A stretch of DNA of 43,921 nt from Mycobacterium sp. GTDB taxonomy: Bacteria; Actinomycetota; Actinomycetes; Mycobacteriales; Mycobacteriaceae. Every line of letters begins with the position of its first letter. The stretch's first letter is position 1. This document shows, piece after piece, positions 32,462-40,640 of the stretch. The stretch covers positions 1 through 43,921 of the forward strand of contig NZ_JAICZA010000023.1 in the NCBI RefSeq assembly GCF_025933915.1, in the 5' to 3' direction. The notes under the pieces were generated by a model. That model did no database searches and had not been told where the DNA came from. It saw only the letters and a list, made by a program, of their open reading frames with translations. The position numbers and the translations under genes were made by a program.

Positions 32462-33459
32462 GGCGCCACCCCCGCAAGGTCCAGCCCGGCCCTGACCATC
32501 TCGGCCGTCGCCTCGGGGTCGGTCATCACCAGCGGCACCGCGCGCACCGCCACCCCGTCGATGTCGGCCCCATCGCCCTCGCTGACCAGCCAGCAATCCA
32601 GGATGCCGGTGCCCCGCCGCGCGCCGTAGTGGCGCCCGACGGCCTCGGCGGTGGACTCGACCCCGATCACGGACAGGCAGGTATCGGCCATGCCGCGCAA
32701 CGGCTTTCCAGCGATGATCGGCGAGTAGCCGACGACCGGGGCCTTCGCCGCCCGCAGCGCGCCGCGGATGCCGGGAACGGCCAGGATAGCGCCGAGGCTG
32801 ACGACCGGATTAGACGGCGCCAGCAGGATGACGTCGGCGTCCGCGATGGCCGCTATGGCTTCAGTTGCGGCGGCTGCCTTTTCGGCGCCGACGAAAGCGA
32901 AGCTGTGGGTGGGCACCTGGGCCCGGTAGCGCACCCACCACTCCTGGAAGTGGATGGCCCGCCGACTGCCATCGTCGGGATCGGTTATCACCACGTGTGT
33001 CTCGCAGCGGTTATCGGTGACGGGCAGCAGCCGCGCGCCCGGCTGCCAGCGGTCGCACAACGCCGTGGTGATCTGTGACAGCGGGTAGCCGGCGTTCAGC
33101 ATTTGGGTGCGCACCAGGTGGGTGCCCAGGTCACGGTCGCCGAGTCCGAACCAGTCCGGCTGCACCCCGTAGCGCGCCAATTCCTCTTTGGCGTGCCAGG
33201 TTTCGTCGCGGTGCCCCCACCCTCGCTCCGGGTCGACACCTCCACCTAAGGTGTACATGCAGGTGTCCAAATCGGGGCAGACTCGCAGTCCGTGGATCCA
33301 GGCGTCATCGCCAATGTTGACGATCGCCGTCAGCTCGTGACTGCCGGCTTCCGTGTCTGGGCGCCGTTGCGTGTGAAATTGACCCAGCCCGAACAACTGT
33401 TGAACCCCCAGCAGGAAGCGGGCGCCGCCAACCCCACCGACCAGAACGGTGACCTTCAC
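32458..33459 (-). CDS. fbiA: F420 biosynthesis phospholactate/PEP transferase FbiA
   Basis: FbiA joins an activated guanosine-diphospho-three-carbon unit (from phosphoenolpyruvate in mycobacteria) to Fo, giving dehydro-F420-0. The 333-residue protein (331 in M. tuberculosis) begins [20 protein letters not shown] with the glycine-rich nucleotide motif; [20 protein letters not shown] and [18 protein letters not shown] hold conserved metal and substrate residues, and [15 protein letters not shown] is the family's phosphate loop. I chose the GTG at 33459 because the conserved N-terminus begins there; the ORF could start six codons earlier. It is first in the fbiA-fbiB-mamA-nudix operon, separated from the divergent whiB2 by a 374-base region. 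Confidence 0.95.
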   Translation of the reverse strand: MKVTVLVGGVGGARFLLGVQQLFGLGQFHTQRRPDTEAGSHELTAIVNIGDDAWIHGLRVCPDLDTCMYTLGGGVDPERGWGHRDETWHAKEELARYGVQPDWFGLGDRDLGTHLVRTQMLNAGYPLSQITTALCDRWQPGARLLPVTDNRCETHVVITDPDDGSRRAIHFQEWWVRYRAQVPTHSFAFVGAEKAAAATEAIAAIADADVILLAPSNPVVSLGAILAVPGIRGALRAAKAPVVGYSPIIAGKPLRGMADTCLSVIGVESTAEAVGRHYGARRGTGILDCWLVSEGDGADIDGVAVRAVPLVMTDPEATAEMVRAGLDLAGVAP

Positions 33460-33833
33460 TTGAGCCTCACAGAGCACGACAGTACTGCCCGCCGACAGCG
33501 CCGTGGCGGGCCCGTCGGGGCGGCCTCAAAGTTGAGGTTCCCCACCGCTTGTGGGGAAGCTCGTGGGGGAGAAGTGAGCTATGTGATCGACACGCCGACG
33601 GCTCAATACAACAGAAACGCCGAAATTCGATCACGAGATGGTATGGAAATGCGCCAAAGTGCTTGACCCGGCAGATCAACCCGTGTCTAATCACAACAGT
33701 GTCATTTCCCGGTTGGCCGGCCGACTCCGGTGTCGCAGACCGAGATTCGATCACTTGTTCGAATTGTCTGTACATCAGAACAGTGGGAAACCAAACACTC
33801 TCTCTCAATCAAGCTGAGGAGGCGGACGACCGT
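33460..33833. other. 374-base intergenic region, fbiA/whiB2
   Basis: No gene is supported here. It holds the whiB2 promoter (33663-33691) and must hold the fbiA promoter near 33500-33600, where I see no clear consensus. The 10-mer ATTCGATCAC occurs at 33625-33634 and 33745-33754, 120 bases apart, on either side of the whiB2 promoter. The region is AT-richer than its surroundings, especially 33590-33660 and 33745-33815. Confidence 0.5.
33663..33691 (+). promoter_or_regulatory. SigA-type promoter of whiB2
   Basis: TTGACC (33663-33668) and TCTAAT (33686-33691) are 17 bases apart, each one base from the consensus TTGACA and TATAAT. Transcription would start near 33698, leaving an untranslated leader of about 136 bases before the whiB2 ATG. 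Confidence 0.65.
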
Positions 33834-34199
33834 ATGTCTTACGACACTTTTCGAAGCGCCATGGCGAGCACGCCGCACACCGATATCGACCCGGCACTGG
33901 ACCGCCCCGCTCGGCCGCACCTGACCGTGGTTCCTGATGCGCCAAGCGTATTCGAGTCCGAGCCGTTGCCGGCGCCCGTCGCCGACCAATGGCAGGACCG
34001 AGCGCTGTGCGCCCAAACCGACCCCGAAGCCTTCTTCCCGGAAAAGGGTGGTTCCACCCGCGAGGCCAAGAAGATCTGCCTGGGCTGCGAGGTGCGCCAC
34101 GAGTGCCTCGAGTACGCCCTCGAGCATGACGAGCGCTTCGGCATCTGGGGCGGTCTCTCCGAACGCGAGCGCCGCCGCCTCAAGCGCGGCATAATCTGA
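33834..34199 (+). CDS. whiB2: WhiB2 iron-sulfur transcription regulator
   Basis: WhiB proteins bind a 4Fe-4S cluster and contact the principal sigma factor; WhiB2 (WhmD in M. smegmatis) is essential for septum formation. The 121-residue protein has the four cluster cysteines C59, C82, C85 and C91 (CLGCEVRHEC), the turn motif GIWGG (103-107) and a basic C-terminus RERRRLKRG. The ATG at 33834 has a GAGGAGG site 8 bases or so upstream and gives a 32-residue N-terminal extension; the 89-residue M. tuberculosis protein corresponds to a start at the GTG of VVPDAP near codon 32-33. The extension is polar and looks disordered. It is divergent from fbiA and convergent with the zincin-like gene. Confidence 0.95.
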   Translation: MSYDTFRSAMASTPHTDIDPALDRPARPHLTVVPDAPSVFESEPLPAPVADQWQDRALCAQTDPEAFFPEKGGSTREAKKICLGCEVRHECLEYALEHDERFGIWGGLSERERRRLKRGII

Positions 34200-34234
34200 A
34201 CAGTCGCCACGTGGCGCTTCGCGCCGCACCGTAG

Positions 34235-34756
34235 TTATTCGTCGTCGATCATCGGATCGATGACTGACGGTTCAACGTCGAGGTAGATGGCGACTTGGGC
34301 CACCAAAATTTCGTGCAGCAAGTCGCCGAGTTCGTCGGTGTCCTTGACCCTTCGCTCAATTGGCTTGCGGAACAGGACAATTCGTGCCCGCGTGGAGTTG
34401 CCGCGGATGTCGACACCGGCCGGGATCAAACGGGCCAGGGGGATCGGTCCGTCGGCGATCACCTCGGGTGGCCACTGCACACTGTCCGGATCTTTGGCCG
34501 CGATGCGCGGGATTTCGTCGACCGCCACGTCGAGGTCGGTCAGCCGGTCCTGCCAGTTGCGCTCGATGGGTTCGTAGGCCTCTAGCACCGCCATGTCGAA
34601 CCGCTCGGCACGGCTGCGCCACCCCGGAACACTGGGCGGCAGCAGGGAGCCGCGCATCTCGCGCCCCCTGCGGAAGAGTCGATGGGGGACCGGCTGGCGC
34701 GGAGCCGATCCGTCCGATAACCGCTCTCTTCGCGGGGAACTGCGCGAATCGCCCAC
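34235..34756 (-). CDS. Zincin-like metallopeptidase-family protein (Rv3259-like)
   Basis: A 173-residue protein matching M. tuberculosis Rv3259 (139 residues) from MRGSLLPPSVPGWRSRAERF on. Annotation of the family as metallopeptidase rests on similarity to minimal zincins, but the segment in the HExxH position reads LLHEILVAQVA: the second histidine is missing, so hydrolytic zinc chemistry is doubtful. Other conserved stretches are VQWPPEVIADGPIPLARLIP and ARIVLFRKPIERR. I took the GTG at 34756; an internal ATG at MRGSLL gives the M. tuberculosis-like length, but actinobacterial relatives often have the basic HRLFRRGREMRG segment too, favouring the longer form. Function unknown. Confidence 0.8.
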   Translation of the reverse strand: MGDSRSSPRRERLSDGSAPRQPVPHRLFRRGREMRGSLLPPSVPGWRSRAERFDMAVLEAYEPIERNWQDRLTDLDVAVDEIPRIAAKDPDSVQWPPEVIADGPIPLARLIPAGVDIRGNSTRARIVLFRKPIERRVKDTDELGDLLHEILVAQVAIYLDVEPSVIDPMIDDE

Positions 34757-34833
34757 GAGCCCGATGGTAACGGTTGCACATCAGCGGCCGAGGAGTTGCG
34801 CGTGTCCGGCGCTTCGGCGGCGTTTGTGCACGA

Positions 34834-34839
34834 TAGCCT
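34834..34839 (+). promoter_or_regulatory. -10 element of a likely leaderless DUF3499 transcript
   Basis: TAGCCT lies 7 bases before the GTG at 34847 and there is no ribosome site, so the start codon is probably the RNA's 5' end. It also helps choose this GTG over in-frame codons further upstream. Confidence 0.5.
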
Positions 34840-34846
34840 TTCGAAC

Positions 34847-35299
34847 GTGAACGTTCCCCGTCGCTGTTGCCGGCCCGGGTGCCCGCACTACGCCGTGGCG
34901 ACCCTAACGTTCGTCTATTCGGACTCGACGGCAGTCGTCGGCCCGCTGGCGACCGCTCGGGAACCGCATTCCTGGGATTTGTGCGTCAACCATGCCGGCC
35001 GCATCACCGCGCCCCGCGGATGGGAGCTGGTGCGCCATGCCGGTCCCCTCGTTTCTGAGCCCACCCACCCTGACGAGGACGACCTGGTCGCCCTTGCCGA
35101 CGCGGTTCGCGAAGGCGGTTCGGGAGATCACGGCCCGTACGGCGGCGCCGGAACGCCCGTGAGCGGCTTCGCCGATCCGCACATCCATCACGGTGGATCG
35201 CAGGCCACCGCGCCCAGCAGCAGCCTGCTCGCCCCGCCCGAGCATCGTTCCGGACGGCGCCGCGGACATCTGCGCGTGTTGCCCGATCCGACCGACTAG
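34847..35299 (+). CDS. DUF3499 protein (Rv3258c-like)
   Basis: A 150-residue protein of unknown function conserved in Actinobacteria. The first 70 residues are the conserved part: NVPRRCCRPGCPHYAVATLT, LATAREPHSWDLCVNHAGRI and TAPRGWELVRH. The cysteine-histidine pairs (CCRPGCPH and CVNHA) look like a small zinc-binding site. The rest is a Pro/Gly/His-rich tail ending in basic residues. I chose the GTG at 34847, the start of the conserved region, against a TAGCCT box 7 bases upstream. It is directly upstream of manB in the same direction, as in M. tuberculosis, but a hairpin at 35310-35325 and a 161-base gap separate them. Confidence 0.85.
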   Translation: MNVPRRCCRPGCPHYAVATLTFVYSDSTAVVGPLATAREPHSWDLCVNHAGRITAPRGWELVRHAGPLVSEPTHPDEDDLVALADAVREGGSGDHGPYGGAGTPVSGFADPHIHHGGSQATAPSSSLLAPPEHRSGRRRGHLRVLPDPTD

Positions 35300-35309
35300 C
35301 CCTGATGGT

Positions 35310-35325
35310 GGCGACCCGGGTCGCC
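35310..35325 (+). terminator. GC-rich palindrome downstream of the DUF3499 gene
   Basis: GGCGACCCGGGTCGCC is a perfect 16-base palindrome that folds to a 6-bp stem with a CCGG loop, 11 bases after the stop codon. There is no T-run. A -10-like TAGGCT at 35421-35426 follows, consistent with separate transcription of manB. Confidence 0.45.
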
Positions 35326-35460
35326 CCGCTCCGCCGCGGCTCGCGAACTCCACGGGCCGCGCGCACCGGCGTTCGGCAAATCCGCGCGCACCGTGGGGGC
35401 TCGTGTTCTCTTTGGCCCGATAGGCTGACGGCCAAGAGTTCACGTCGTCAGGAGTCCCGC

Positions 35461-36867
35461 ATGTCTCGGCCCGCCGCGACTGTCCACCGTGTCGTCAAGG
35501 CATACGACGTGCGTGGTCTAGTCGGCGAAGAGCTCGACCAGTCGCTGGTCGCCGACCTGGGCGCGGCCTTCGCCGGACTGATGCGCGCCGAGGGTGCCCG
35601 CCAAGTCGTGATCGGCCACGACATGCGCGACAGCTCGCCCACGCTGGCCGCCGCCTTCGCGGCCGGTGTCACCGGTCAGGGCCTTGACGTCGTGCGAATC
35701 GGCTTGGCCTCCACCGATCAGCTCTACTTCGCCTCCGGGTCGCTGGACTGCCCCGGCGCGATGTTCACCGCGAGCCACAATCCGGCCGCCTACAACGGGA
35801 TCAAGCTGTGCCGGGCGGGGGCCAAACCGGTCGGCGCCGAGACGGGGCTGCGCGTCATCGCCGACGACGTGATCGCCGGCATCGAGGTCTCTGAGGGCTA
35901 CGACGGGCAACCCGGAACGGTCACCGATCGCGACGTGCTGGACGACTATGGGCAGTACCTGCGCTCCCTGGTGGACACCTCCGGGCTGCGCCCTTTGCGG
36001 GTGGCCGTGGACGCCGGCAACGGCATGGCCGGTCTGACCACGCCCGCGGTGCTCGGCCCGATCGACTCGATCGCGTTGTTGCCGTTGTACTTCGAGCTCG
36101 ACGGCGCATTTCCCAATCACGAGGCCAACCCGCTCGAACCCGCCAACCTGGTGGACCTGCAGGCGTTCGTGCGCGAGACCGGCGCCGATATCGGGCTGGC
36201 CTTCGACGGCGACGCCGATCGCTGCTTCGTCGTCGACGAACGCGGCAACCCCGTGTCGCCGTCGACCGTGACCAGCCTGGTCGCGGCCCGCGAACTGGGC
36301 CGCGAGATCGGCGCGACGATCATCCACAACGTGATCACCTCGCGCGCGGTGCCGGAGCTGGTCGCCGAGCGCGGCGGTACGCCGCTGCGGTCCCGGGTGG
36401 GGCACTCCTATATCAAGGCGCTGATGGCCGACACCGGCGCGATCTTCGGCGGCGAACATTCGGCGCACTACTACTTCCGCGACTTCTGGGGCGCCGACTC
36501 CGGGATGCTGGCGGCGCTGTACGTGCTGGCCGCGCTCGGCGAGCAGGACCGCCCGCTGTCGGAGCTGACGGCGGACTACCAGCGCTACGAATCCTCCGGC
36601 GAGATCAACTTCACGGTGGCCGACGCCGCGCAGTGCACGGAAGCGGTGTTGAGGTCGTTCGGCACCCGGATTCACTCCCTCGACCACGTGGACGGGGTGA
36701 CGGTGGACCTGGGCGACGGCAGCTGGTTCAACCTGCGGAGCTCGAATACCGAGCCGTTGCTGCGGCTCAACGTGGAGGGCCGCACGGCCGAGGATGTCGG
36801 CGTGGTGGTCGCCCAGGTCAGCACTGAGATCGCTGCGCAGACGTCACGCGCGAAAGCCGCTCCGTGA
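35461..36867 (+). CDS. manB: Phosphomannomutase ManB (Rv3257c-like)
   Basis: Interconverts mannose-6-phosphate and mannose-1-phosphate for GDP-mannose synthesis. The 468-residue protein (465 in M. tuberculosis) is an alpha-D-phosphohexomutase with four domains: the phosphoserine loop FTASHNPAAYNGIK, the Mg2+ loop AFDGDADRC, the sugar loop GEHSAHYYF and the C-terminal phosphate loop LRSSNTEPLLRLNVE. The N-terminus VKAYDVRGLVGEEL is standard. The ATG at 35461 follows AGGAG with 6 bases between. A GTGA overlap leads into the SIS-domain gene, so manB, that gene and manA form one operon covering the mannose steps, while manC sits in the wbbL operon. Confidence 0.95.
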   Translation: MSRPAATVHRVVKAYDVRGLVGEELDQSLVADLGAAFAGLMRAEGARQVVIGHDMRDSSPTLAAAFAAGVTGQGLDVVRIGLASTDQLYFASGSLDCPGAMFTASHNPAAYNGIKLCRAGAKPVGAETGLRVIADDVIAGIEVSEGYDGQPGTVTDRDVLDDYGQYLRSLVDTSGLRPLRVAVDAGNGMAGLTTPAVLGPIDSIALLPLYFELDGAFPNHEANPLEPANLVDLQAFVRETGADIGLAFDGDADRCFVVDERGNPVSPSTVTSLVAARELGREIGATIIHNVITSRAVPELVAERGGTPLRSRVGHSYIKALMADTGAIFGGEHSAHYYFRDFWGADSGMLAALYVLAALGEQDRPLSELTADYQRYESSGEINFTVADAAQCTEAVLRSFGTRIHSLDHVDGVTVDLGDGSWFNLRSSNTEPLLRLNVEGRTAEDVGVVVAQVSTEIAAQTSRAKAAP

Positions 36868-37964
36868 ACGCCACCCGGGCGATCGATCTCGAAGACACCG
36901 AGGGCCTGCTGACCGCGGACCGCGACGGCCTGCTGCGCGCGGCGTCGTCGGCCGGCGCGCAGGTGCGCGCCGTCGCCACCGCGGTCGAGGAGGGTGCGCT
37001 GGATCCGCTGCGCGCGGAGGACCGTCCGCGCAGCGTGATCTGGGTGGCCGGCCGGGGTACCGCCGAGGCCGCCGGGGCGATGCTGGCCTCGACGATGGGT
37101 TCGGTGGCGTCCCAACCGTTCACGCTGGCCGCCGAGGCGCCCCCGTGGGTGGGCCCGCTGGACGTGCTGATCGTCGCCGGCGACGATCCCGGCGAACCCG
37201 CGTTGGTCGCTGCCGCCGCGACCGGGGTGCGCCGCGGTGCGCGGGTGGTGGTGGCGGCGCCCTACGAGGGCCCGCTACGGGATTCCACCGCCGGCCGGGT
37301 TGCGGTGCTGGCGCCCCGGCTGGGGGTTCCCGACGAATTCGGATTGTGCCGGTACCTGGCCGCCGGGCTGGCGGTGATGCACGCCGTGGACCCGCGGCCC
37401 AGCATCGACCTGGGGTTGCTCGCCGACGAGCTCGACGCCGAGGCGCTGCGCAACAGCGCCGCCCGCGAGCTGTTCACCAATCCGGCCAAGCTGCTGGCCG
37501 CGCGGATCGCCGATCGCCAGGTGGCGCTGGCCGGCGACGGTGCGGCGACGCTGGCGCTGGCTCGGCACGGCAGTTCGGTGCTGCTGCGGGTCGCGAACCA
37601 GGTGACCCCGGCCACCGGGCTGGCCGACGCGGTAGTCGCCCTGCGCGCTGCGGCGCCGCACGGCTTCGAGGATCCAGACGCCGCCCTGTTCCACGACGAA
37701 GAGCTCGACGGGCCGCTGCCCCCGCGGTTGCGGGTGCTGGTAGTCGTCTTGGCGTCCGAGCAAACGACGGTGGCCGCCCGCACGGCCGGGCTCGATGACG
37801 TGTACGTGCTCGCCGCCGAGGATGTGCCCGACGGACCGGGCGGTTCGGCCGGCTCGGGTGTTTCGCCAGCGCTGGGGGGCCCCGGGCGCGCCGAGCAGCA
37901 GCTGGCAGTATTAGCCGTCCGGCTGGAGATGGCCGCGGTTTACATGCGACTGGTGCGGGGATAA
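36864..37964 (+). CDS. SIS-domain (TobH/phosphosugar isomerase-like) protein, Rv3256c-like
   Basis: A 366-residue protein between manB and manA, in line with M. tuberculosis Rv3256c. It has features of a two-domain SIS protein: VIWVAGRGTAEAAGAMLAST and DVLIVAGDDPGEPALVAAA in the first domain and an all-helical part (KLLAARIADRQVALAGDGAA), as in bifunctional phosphoglucose/phosphomannose isomerases. The typical SIS serines and glutamate base are not obvious, so activity is uncertain. A Gly/Ser-rich linker (GPGGSAGSGVSPALGGPG) before the last helix is unusual. The GTG overlaps the manB stop by 4 bases; manA follows after 8 bases. A sugar-phosphate role is likely from context, but the reaction is unknown. 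Confidence 0.82.
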   Translation: MNATRAIDLEDTEGLLTADRDGLLRAASSAGAQVRAVATAVEEGALDPLRAEDRPRSVIWVAGRGTAEAAGAMLASTMGSVASQPFTLAAEAPPWVGPLDVLIVAGDDPGEPALVAAAATGVRRGARVVVAAPYEGPLRDSTAGRVAVLAPRLGVPDEFGLCRYLAAGLAVMHAVDPRPSIDLGLLADELDAEALRNSAARELFTNPAKLLAARIADRQVALAGDGAATLALARHGSSVLLRVANQVTPATGLADAVVALRAAAPHGFEDPDAALFHDEELDGPLPPRLRVLVVVLASEQTTVAARTAGLDDVYVLAAEDVPDGPGGSAGSGVSPALGGPGRAEQQLAVLAVRLEMAAVYMRLVRG

Positions 37965-37972
37965 CTAGAACA

Positions 37973-39199
37973 GTGGAACTGCTTCGCGGGGCCTTGAGAA
38001 CGTACGCGTGGGGTTCGCGTACCGACATCGCCGAGTTCACCGAGCGTGCGGTGCCGGCGGCGCATCCGGAGGCGGAGCTCTGGTTCGGCGCCCATCCGGG
38101 TGATCCGGCCTGGCTGGAAACCGACAACGGTGAAATCACCTTGCTCGAAGCGCTGGACGCCGACCCGGAGGGTCAGCTCGGGCCGGGCTCGCGGGCCCGG
38201 TTCGGCGACGTGCTGCCGTTCTTGGTCAAGGTGCTGGCCGCCGACGAGCCGCTGTCGTTGCAGGCGCACCCGAGCGCGGCGCAGGCGGCCGAGGGTTACC
38301 TGCGCGAGGAGCGGGTCGGCATCCCCCTGAACTCACCGGTGCGCAACTACCGCGACACCTCGCACAAGCCGGAGTTGCTGGTGGCGCTGCACCCGTTCGA
38401 GGCGTTGGCCGGCTTCCGCCCGGCGTCGCGCACCGTCGAGCTGTTGCGGGCCCTGGCCGTCTCCGACCTCGACCCCTTCATCGACCTGCTGAACGACCAG
38501 TCCGACGCCGACGGTCTGCGCGCGCTGTTCACCACGTGGATCACCGCCCCGCAGCCCGACATCGACGTGCTGGTGCCCGCCGTGCTGGACGGCGCGATCG
38601 CGTACCTCAGTTCGGGGGCAACCGAATTCGCGGCCGAGGCCAAGACGGTGCTCGAGCTCGGCGAACGCTATCCCGGCGACGCCGGGGTGCTGGCGGCGTT
38701 GCTGCTCAACCGCGTCAGCCTGGCCCCGGGTGAGGCCATCTTCGTGTCGGCCGGCAATCTGCACACCTATCTGCGGGGTTTTGCGGTGGAGGTGATGGCC
38801 AACTCCGACAACGTGTTACGGGGTGGCCTGACCCCCAAGCACGTCGACGTGCCCGAGCTGCTGCGGGTGCTGGACTTCGCCCCCACCACCGAGGAGCAGT
38901 TGCGGCCGCACATCCGCCGCGAGGGCTTCGGCCTGATCTATGAGACACCGGCCGAGGAGTTCGCCGTCGCGCTGCTGGACCTGGAAGACGAGTACGTCGG
39001 CCACGAGGTGGACGCGACGTGCAGCCACGACGGACCGCAGATCCTGTTGTGCATCCAGGGCTCCACGACGGTGCACGGCAAATCCGGCTCGCTGACGCTG
39101 AAGCGGGGGATGGCCGCCTGGGTGGCGGCCGACGACGCGCCGATCCGGCTGGTCGCGCACGAGCCCAGCAAGCTGTTCAGGGCGACGATAGGGCTGTAG
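37973..39199 (+). CDS. manA: Mannose-6-phosphate isomerase ManA (type I)
   Basis: Interconverts fructose-6-phosphate and mannose-6-phosphate, the entry to mannose metabolism. The 408-residue protein (408 in M. tuberculosis) is a zinc enzyme of the cupin type: AELWFGAHPGDPAW, PFLVKVLAADEPLSLQAHPS with zinc ligands Gln and His, HKPELLVAL with another zinc ligand, and VEVMANSDNVLRGGLTPKHVD with the catalytic arginine. The C-terminal cupin runs to VHGKSGSLTLKRGMAAWV. The GTG start is 8 bases after the SIS-gene stop. Its last 23 bases overlap the convergent monooxygenase gene. Confidence 0.95.
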   Translation: MELLRGALRTYAWGSRTDIAEFTERAVPAAHPEAELWFGAHPGDPAWLETDNGEITLLEALDADPEGQLGPGSRARFGDVLPFLVKVLAADEPLSLQAHPSAAQAAEGYLREERVGIPLNSPVRNYRDTSHKPELLVALHPFEALAGFRPASRTVELLRALAVSDLDPFIDLLNDQSDADGLRALFTTWITAPQPDIDVLVPAVLDGAIAYLSSGATEFAAEAKTVLELGERYPGDAGVLAALLLNRVSLAPGEAIFVSAGNLHTYLRGFAVEVMANSDNVLRGGLTPKHVDVPELLRVLDFAPTTEEQLRPHIRREGFGLIYETPAEEFAVALLDLEDEYVGHEVDATCSHDGPQILLCIQGSTTVHGKSGSLTLKRGMAAWVAADDAPIRLVAHEPSKLFRATIGL

Positions 39200-40577
39200 G
39201 GGCCCGGCGTCGCTCGCCCAGCCACAGCCGCGCGTTGTGTGCGATGGCCCGCCCGATGATCCGCGGCGGCGGAACCATATAGAGGCTGTCCAGCAGCGAG
39301 AACCTGCGCAAAAACCATTCCGCCAGAACGGGTTCGGTCTCGGCGGCCCCCAGGAATTGGTCGAACAGCGCACCGGAGGGCCGCCACCACCAGGGAATCG
39401 GTCCCTTCGTGCCGGCGTGGTGGAAGGTGACGTCGCCGACGGCGTTCATCGCCCACACCGGGAAGGTGCTCTTGGCGGTGGCCCGGTTGAGCGTCGTGGC
39501 CAGTCGATCGTCGGGGCCTTGCAGCGCGCGGCGCAGGTGATCGGCCTGCAGGGAGGTCATCGTCATGCCCTGCCCGAACGTGGGGTTGAAGCTGGCCACC
39601 GCGTCGCCGAAGGCGATGATGCCGTCCGGGAAGCGGTCCAGCTTGTCGTAGCGGCGCCACCTGCTGGCCGGAAAGGCGTGGAACGACGGATCGCCGAACG
39701 GCTCGGCGTGCGCCAGCGCCGCGGTGAAGTGGGCGGGAAGGAGTTGCTCGGCCAGGGCCAGCATCTCGGGGAATGTCCTCGGGGGTTTGACGTTGGCCAC
39801 GCCGAAGGTGGTGAGGACCCAGGTGCCGTCCTCGTAGCACAGCATGCCCAGCCCCAGTGACTCGTCATGGGAGGCTCCGGCGACCACCACCTTCTCCGCG
39901 ATCAGCCCGTCGGGGATACGGAACTGCTGGGTGGCGTAATTGATGCCGATGTCGACGGCCTGTTCGACCGGCCGCGCAAAACCCCACTGCGTCAACCACA
40001 CCGGCAGCCGGGTGCCCCGGCCCGCCGCGTCGACGACGAGGTCGGCGGCGATGAATTCCGGCTCCCCGTCGTCGGGGCCGGCCGGATCCACCAGTGCACC
40101 GATCACCCGTTGCCGCGCGCGGTCGAACCGCGGCTCGGCCACCGAGCGCCGCACGATCGTGACGTTGTCGAGGCCATGAACGCGTTTGCGCAACTGCCAT
40201 TCCAGATGCGGGCGGCTGGGCACGTAGGCGGTGAATTCGTCGCGCAGGGTGTGGCCCGTCCCGAGAACGTGGCCCGCGGCGCCCAGATGGATGCAGTCGG
40301 GCCGATTCTCCAGCTTGGGCACGCCGGCGTCGACCATGTCGTCGAGCAGGCCGGGAAACAGGTTCTCGAATTCGATCGCCCCGCGCGCCATCAACATGTG
40401 CAGGTGGCGGTCCTGGGGAACCGCCGCCCGGTTCGCCGGGGCGGCCGGCAACTCGTCGCGCTCGTAGACCGTCACCCGCGAATACGCGTCCGAAAGCACC
40501 CGCGCGGCGCACAGCCCGGCAATGCTCCCCCCGATGACCAGCGCGTGGTTCCTCGTTCTGGCTTTGCTGTCCGGCAT
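39177..40577 (-). CDS. FAD-dependent monooxygenase-like protein (Rv3254-like)
   Basis: A 466-residue flavoprotein (462 in M. tuberculosis Rv3254) with the FAD Rossmann motif ALVIGGSIAGLCAARVLSD and the acidic strand end TVYERDELP. DLVVDAAGRGTRLPVWL and the second FAD motif IIAFGDAVASFNPTFGQG complete the para-hydroxybenzoate hydroxylase fold. Enzymes of this type hydroxylate or halogenate aromatic or polyketide compounds; the substrate is unknown. I chose the ATG at 40577 over codons up to 40676 because the conserved domain starts right after it and TACTCT lies 6 bases upstream, pointing to a leaderless RNA. It is divergent from the APC permease, across a 63-base gap. Confidence 0.88.
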   Translation of the reverse strand: MPDSKARTRNHALVIGGSIAGLCAARVLSDAYSRVTVYERDELPAAPANRAAVPQDRHLHMLMARGAIEFENLFPGLLDDMVDAGVPKLENRPDCIHLGAAGHVLGTGHTLRDEFTAYVPSRPHLEWQLRKRVHGLDNVTIVRRSVAEPRFDRARQRVIGALVDPAGPDDGEPEFIAADLVVDAAGRGTRLPVWLTQWGFARPVEQAVDIGINYATQQFRIPDGLIAEKVVVAGASHDESLGLGMLCYEDGTWVLTTFGVANVKPPRTFPEMLALAEQLLPAHFTAALAHAEPFGDPSFHAFPASRWRRYDKLDRFPDGIIAFGDAVASFNPTFGQGMTMTSLQADHLRRALQGPDDRLATTLNRATAKSTFPVWAMNAVGDVTFHHAGTKGPIPWWWRPSGALFDQFLGAAETEPVLAEWFLRRFSLLDSLYMVPPPRIIGRAIAHNARLWLGERRRAPTALSSP

Positions 40578-40583
40578 CCGCGG

Positions 40584-40589
40584 AGAGTA
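40584..40589 (-). promoter_or_regulatory. -10 element of a likely leaderless monooxygenase transcript
   Basis: On the minus strand TACTCT lies 6 bases before the ATG at 40577, with no ribosome site. The short divergent gap (40578-40640) must also hold the permease promoter. Confidence 0.5.
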
Positions 40590-40640
40590 CCCAGTACTGT
40601 GTCGGACCAATGGCTCCCAGCGTTGGGAAAGGGCGGTTGC

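Noticed and set aside
33745..33790. A LexA/SOS box around TTGTTCGAA before whiB2
   Set aside because: It lacks the second half-site of the mycobacterial consensus (TCGAAC-N4-GTTCGA).
39867..40640. An N-terminal extension of the APC permease by 258 codons
   Set aside because: The extension is antisense to the monooxygenase and shows no transporter features; the ATG at 40641 has a good ribosome site.
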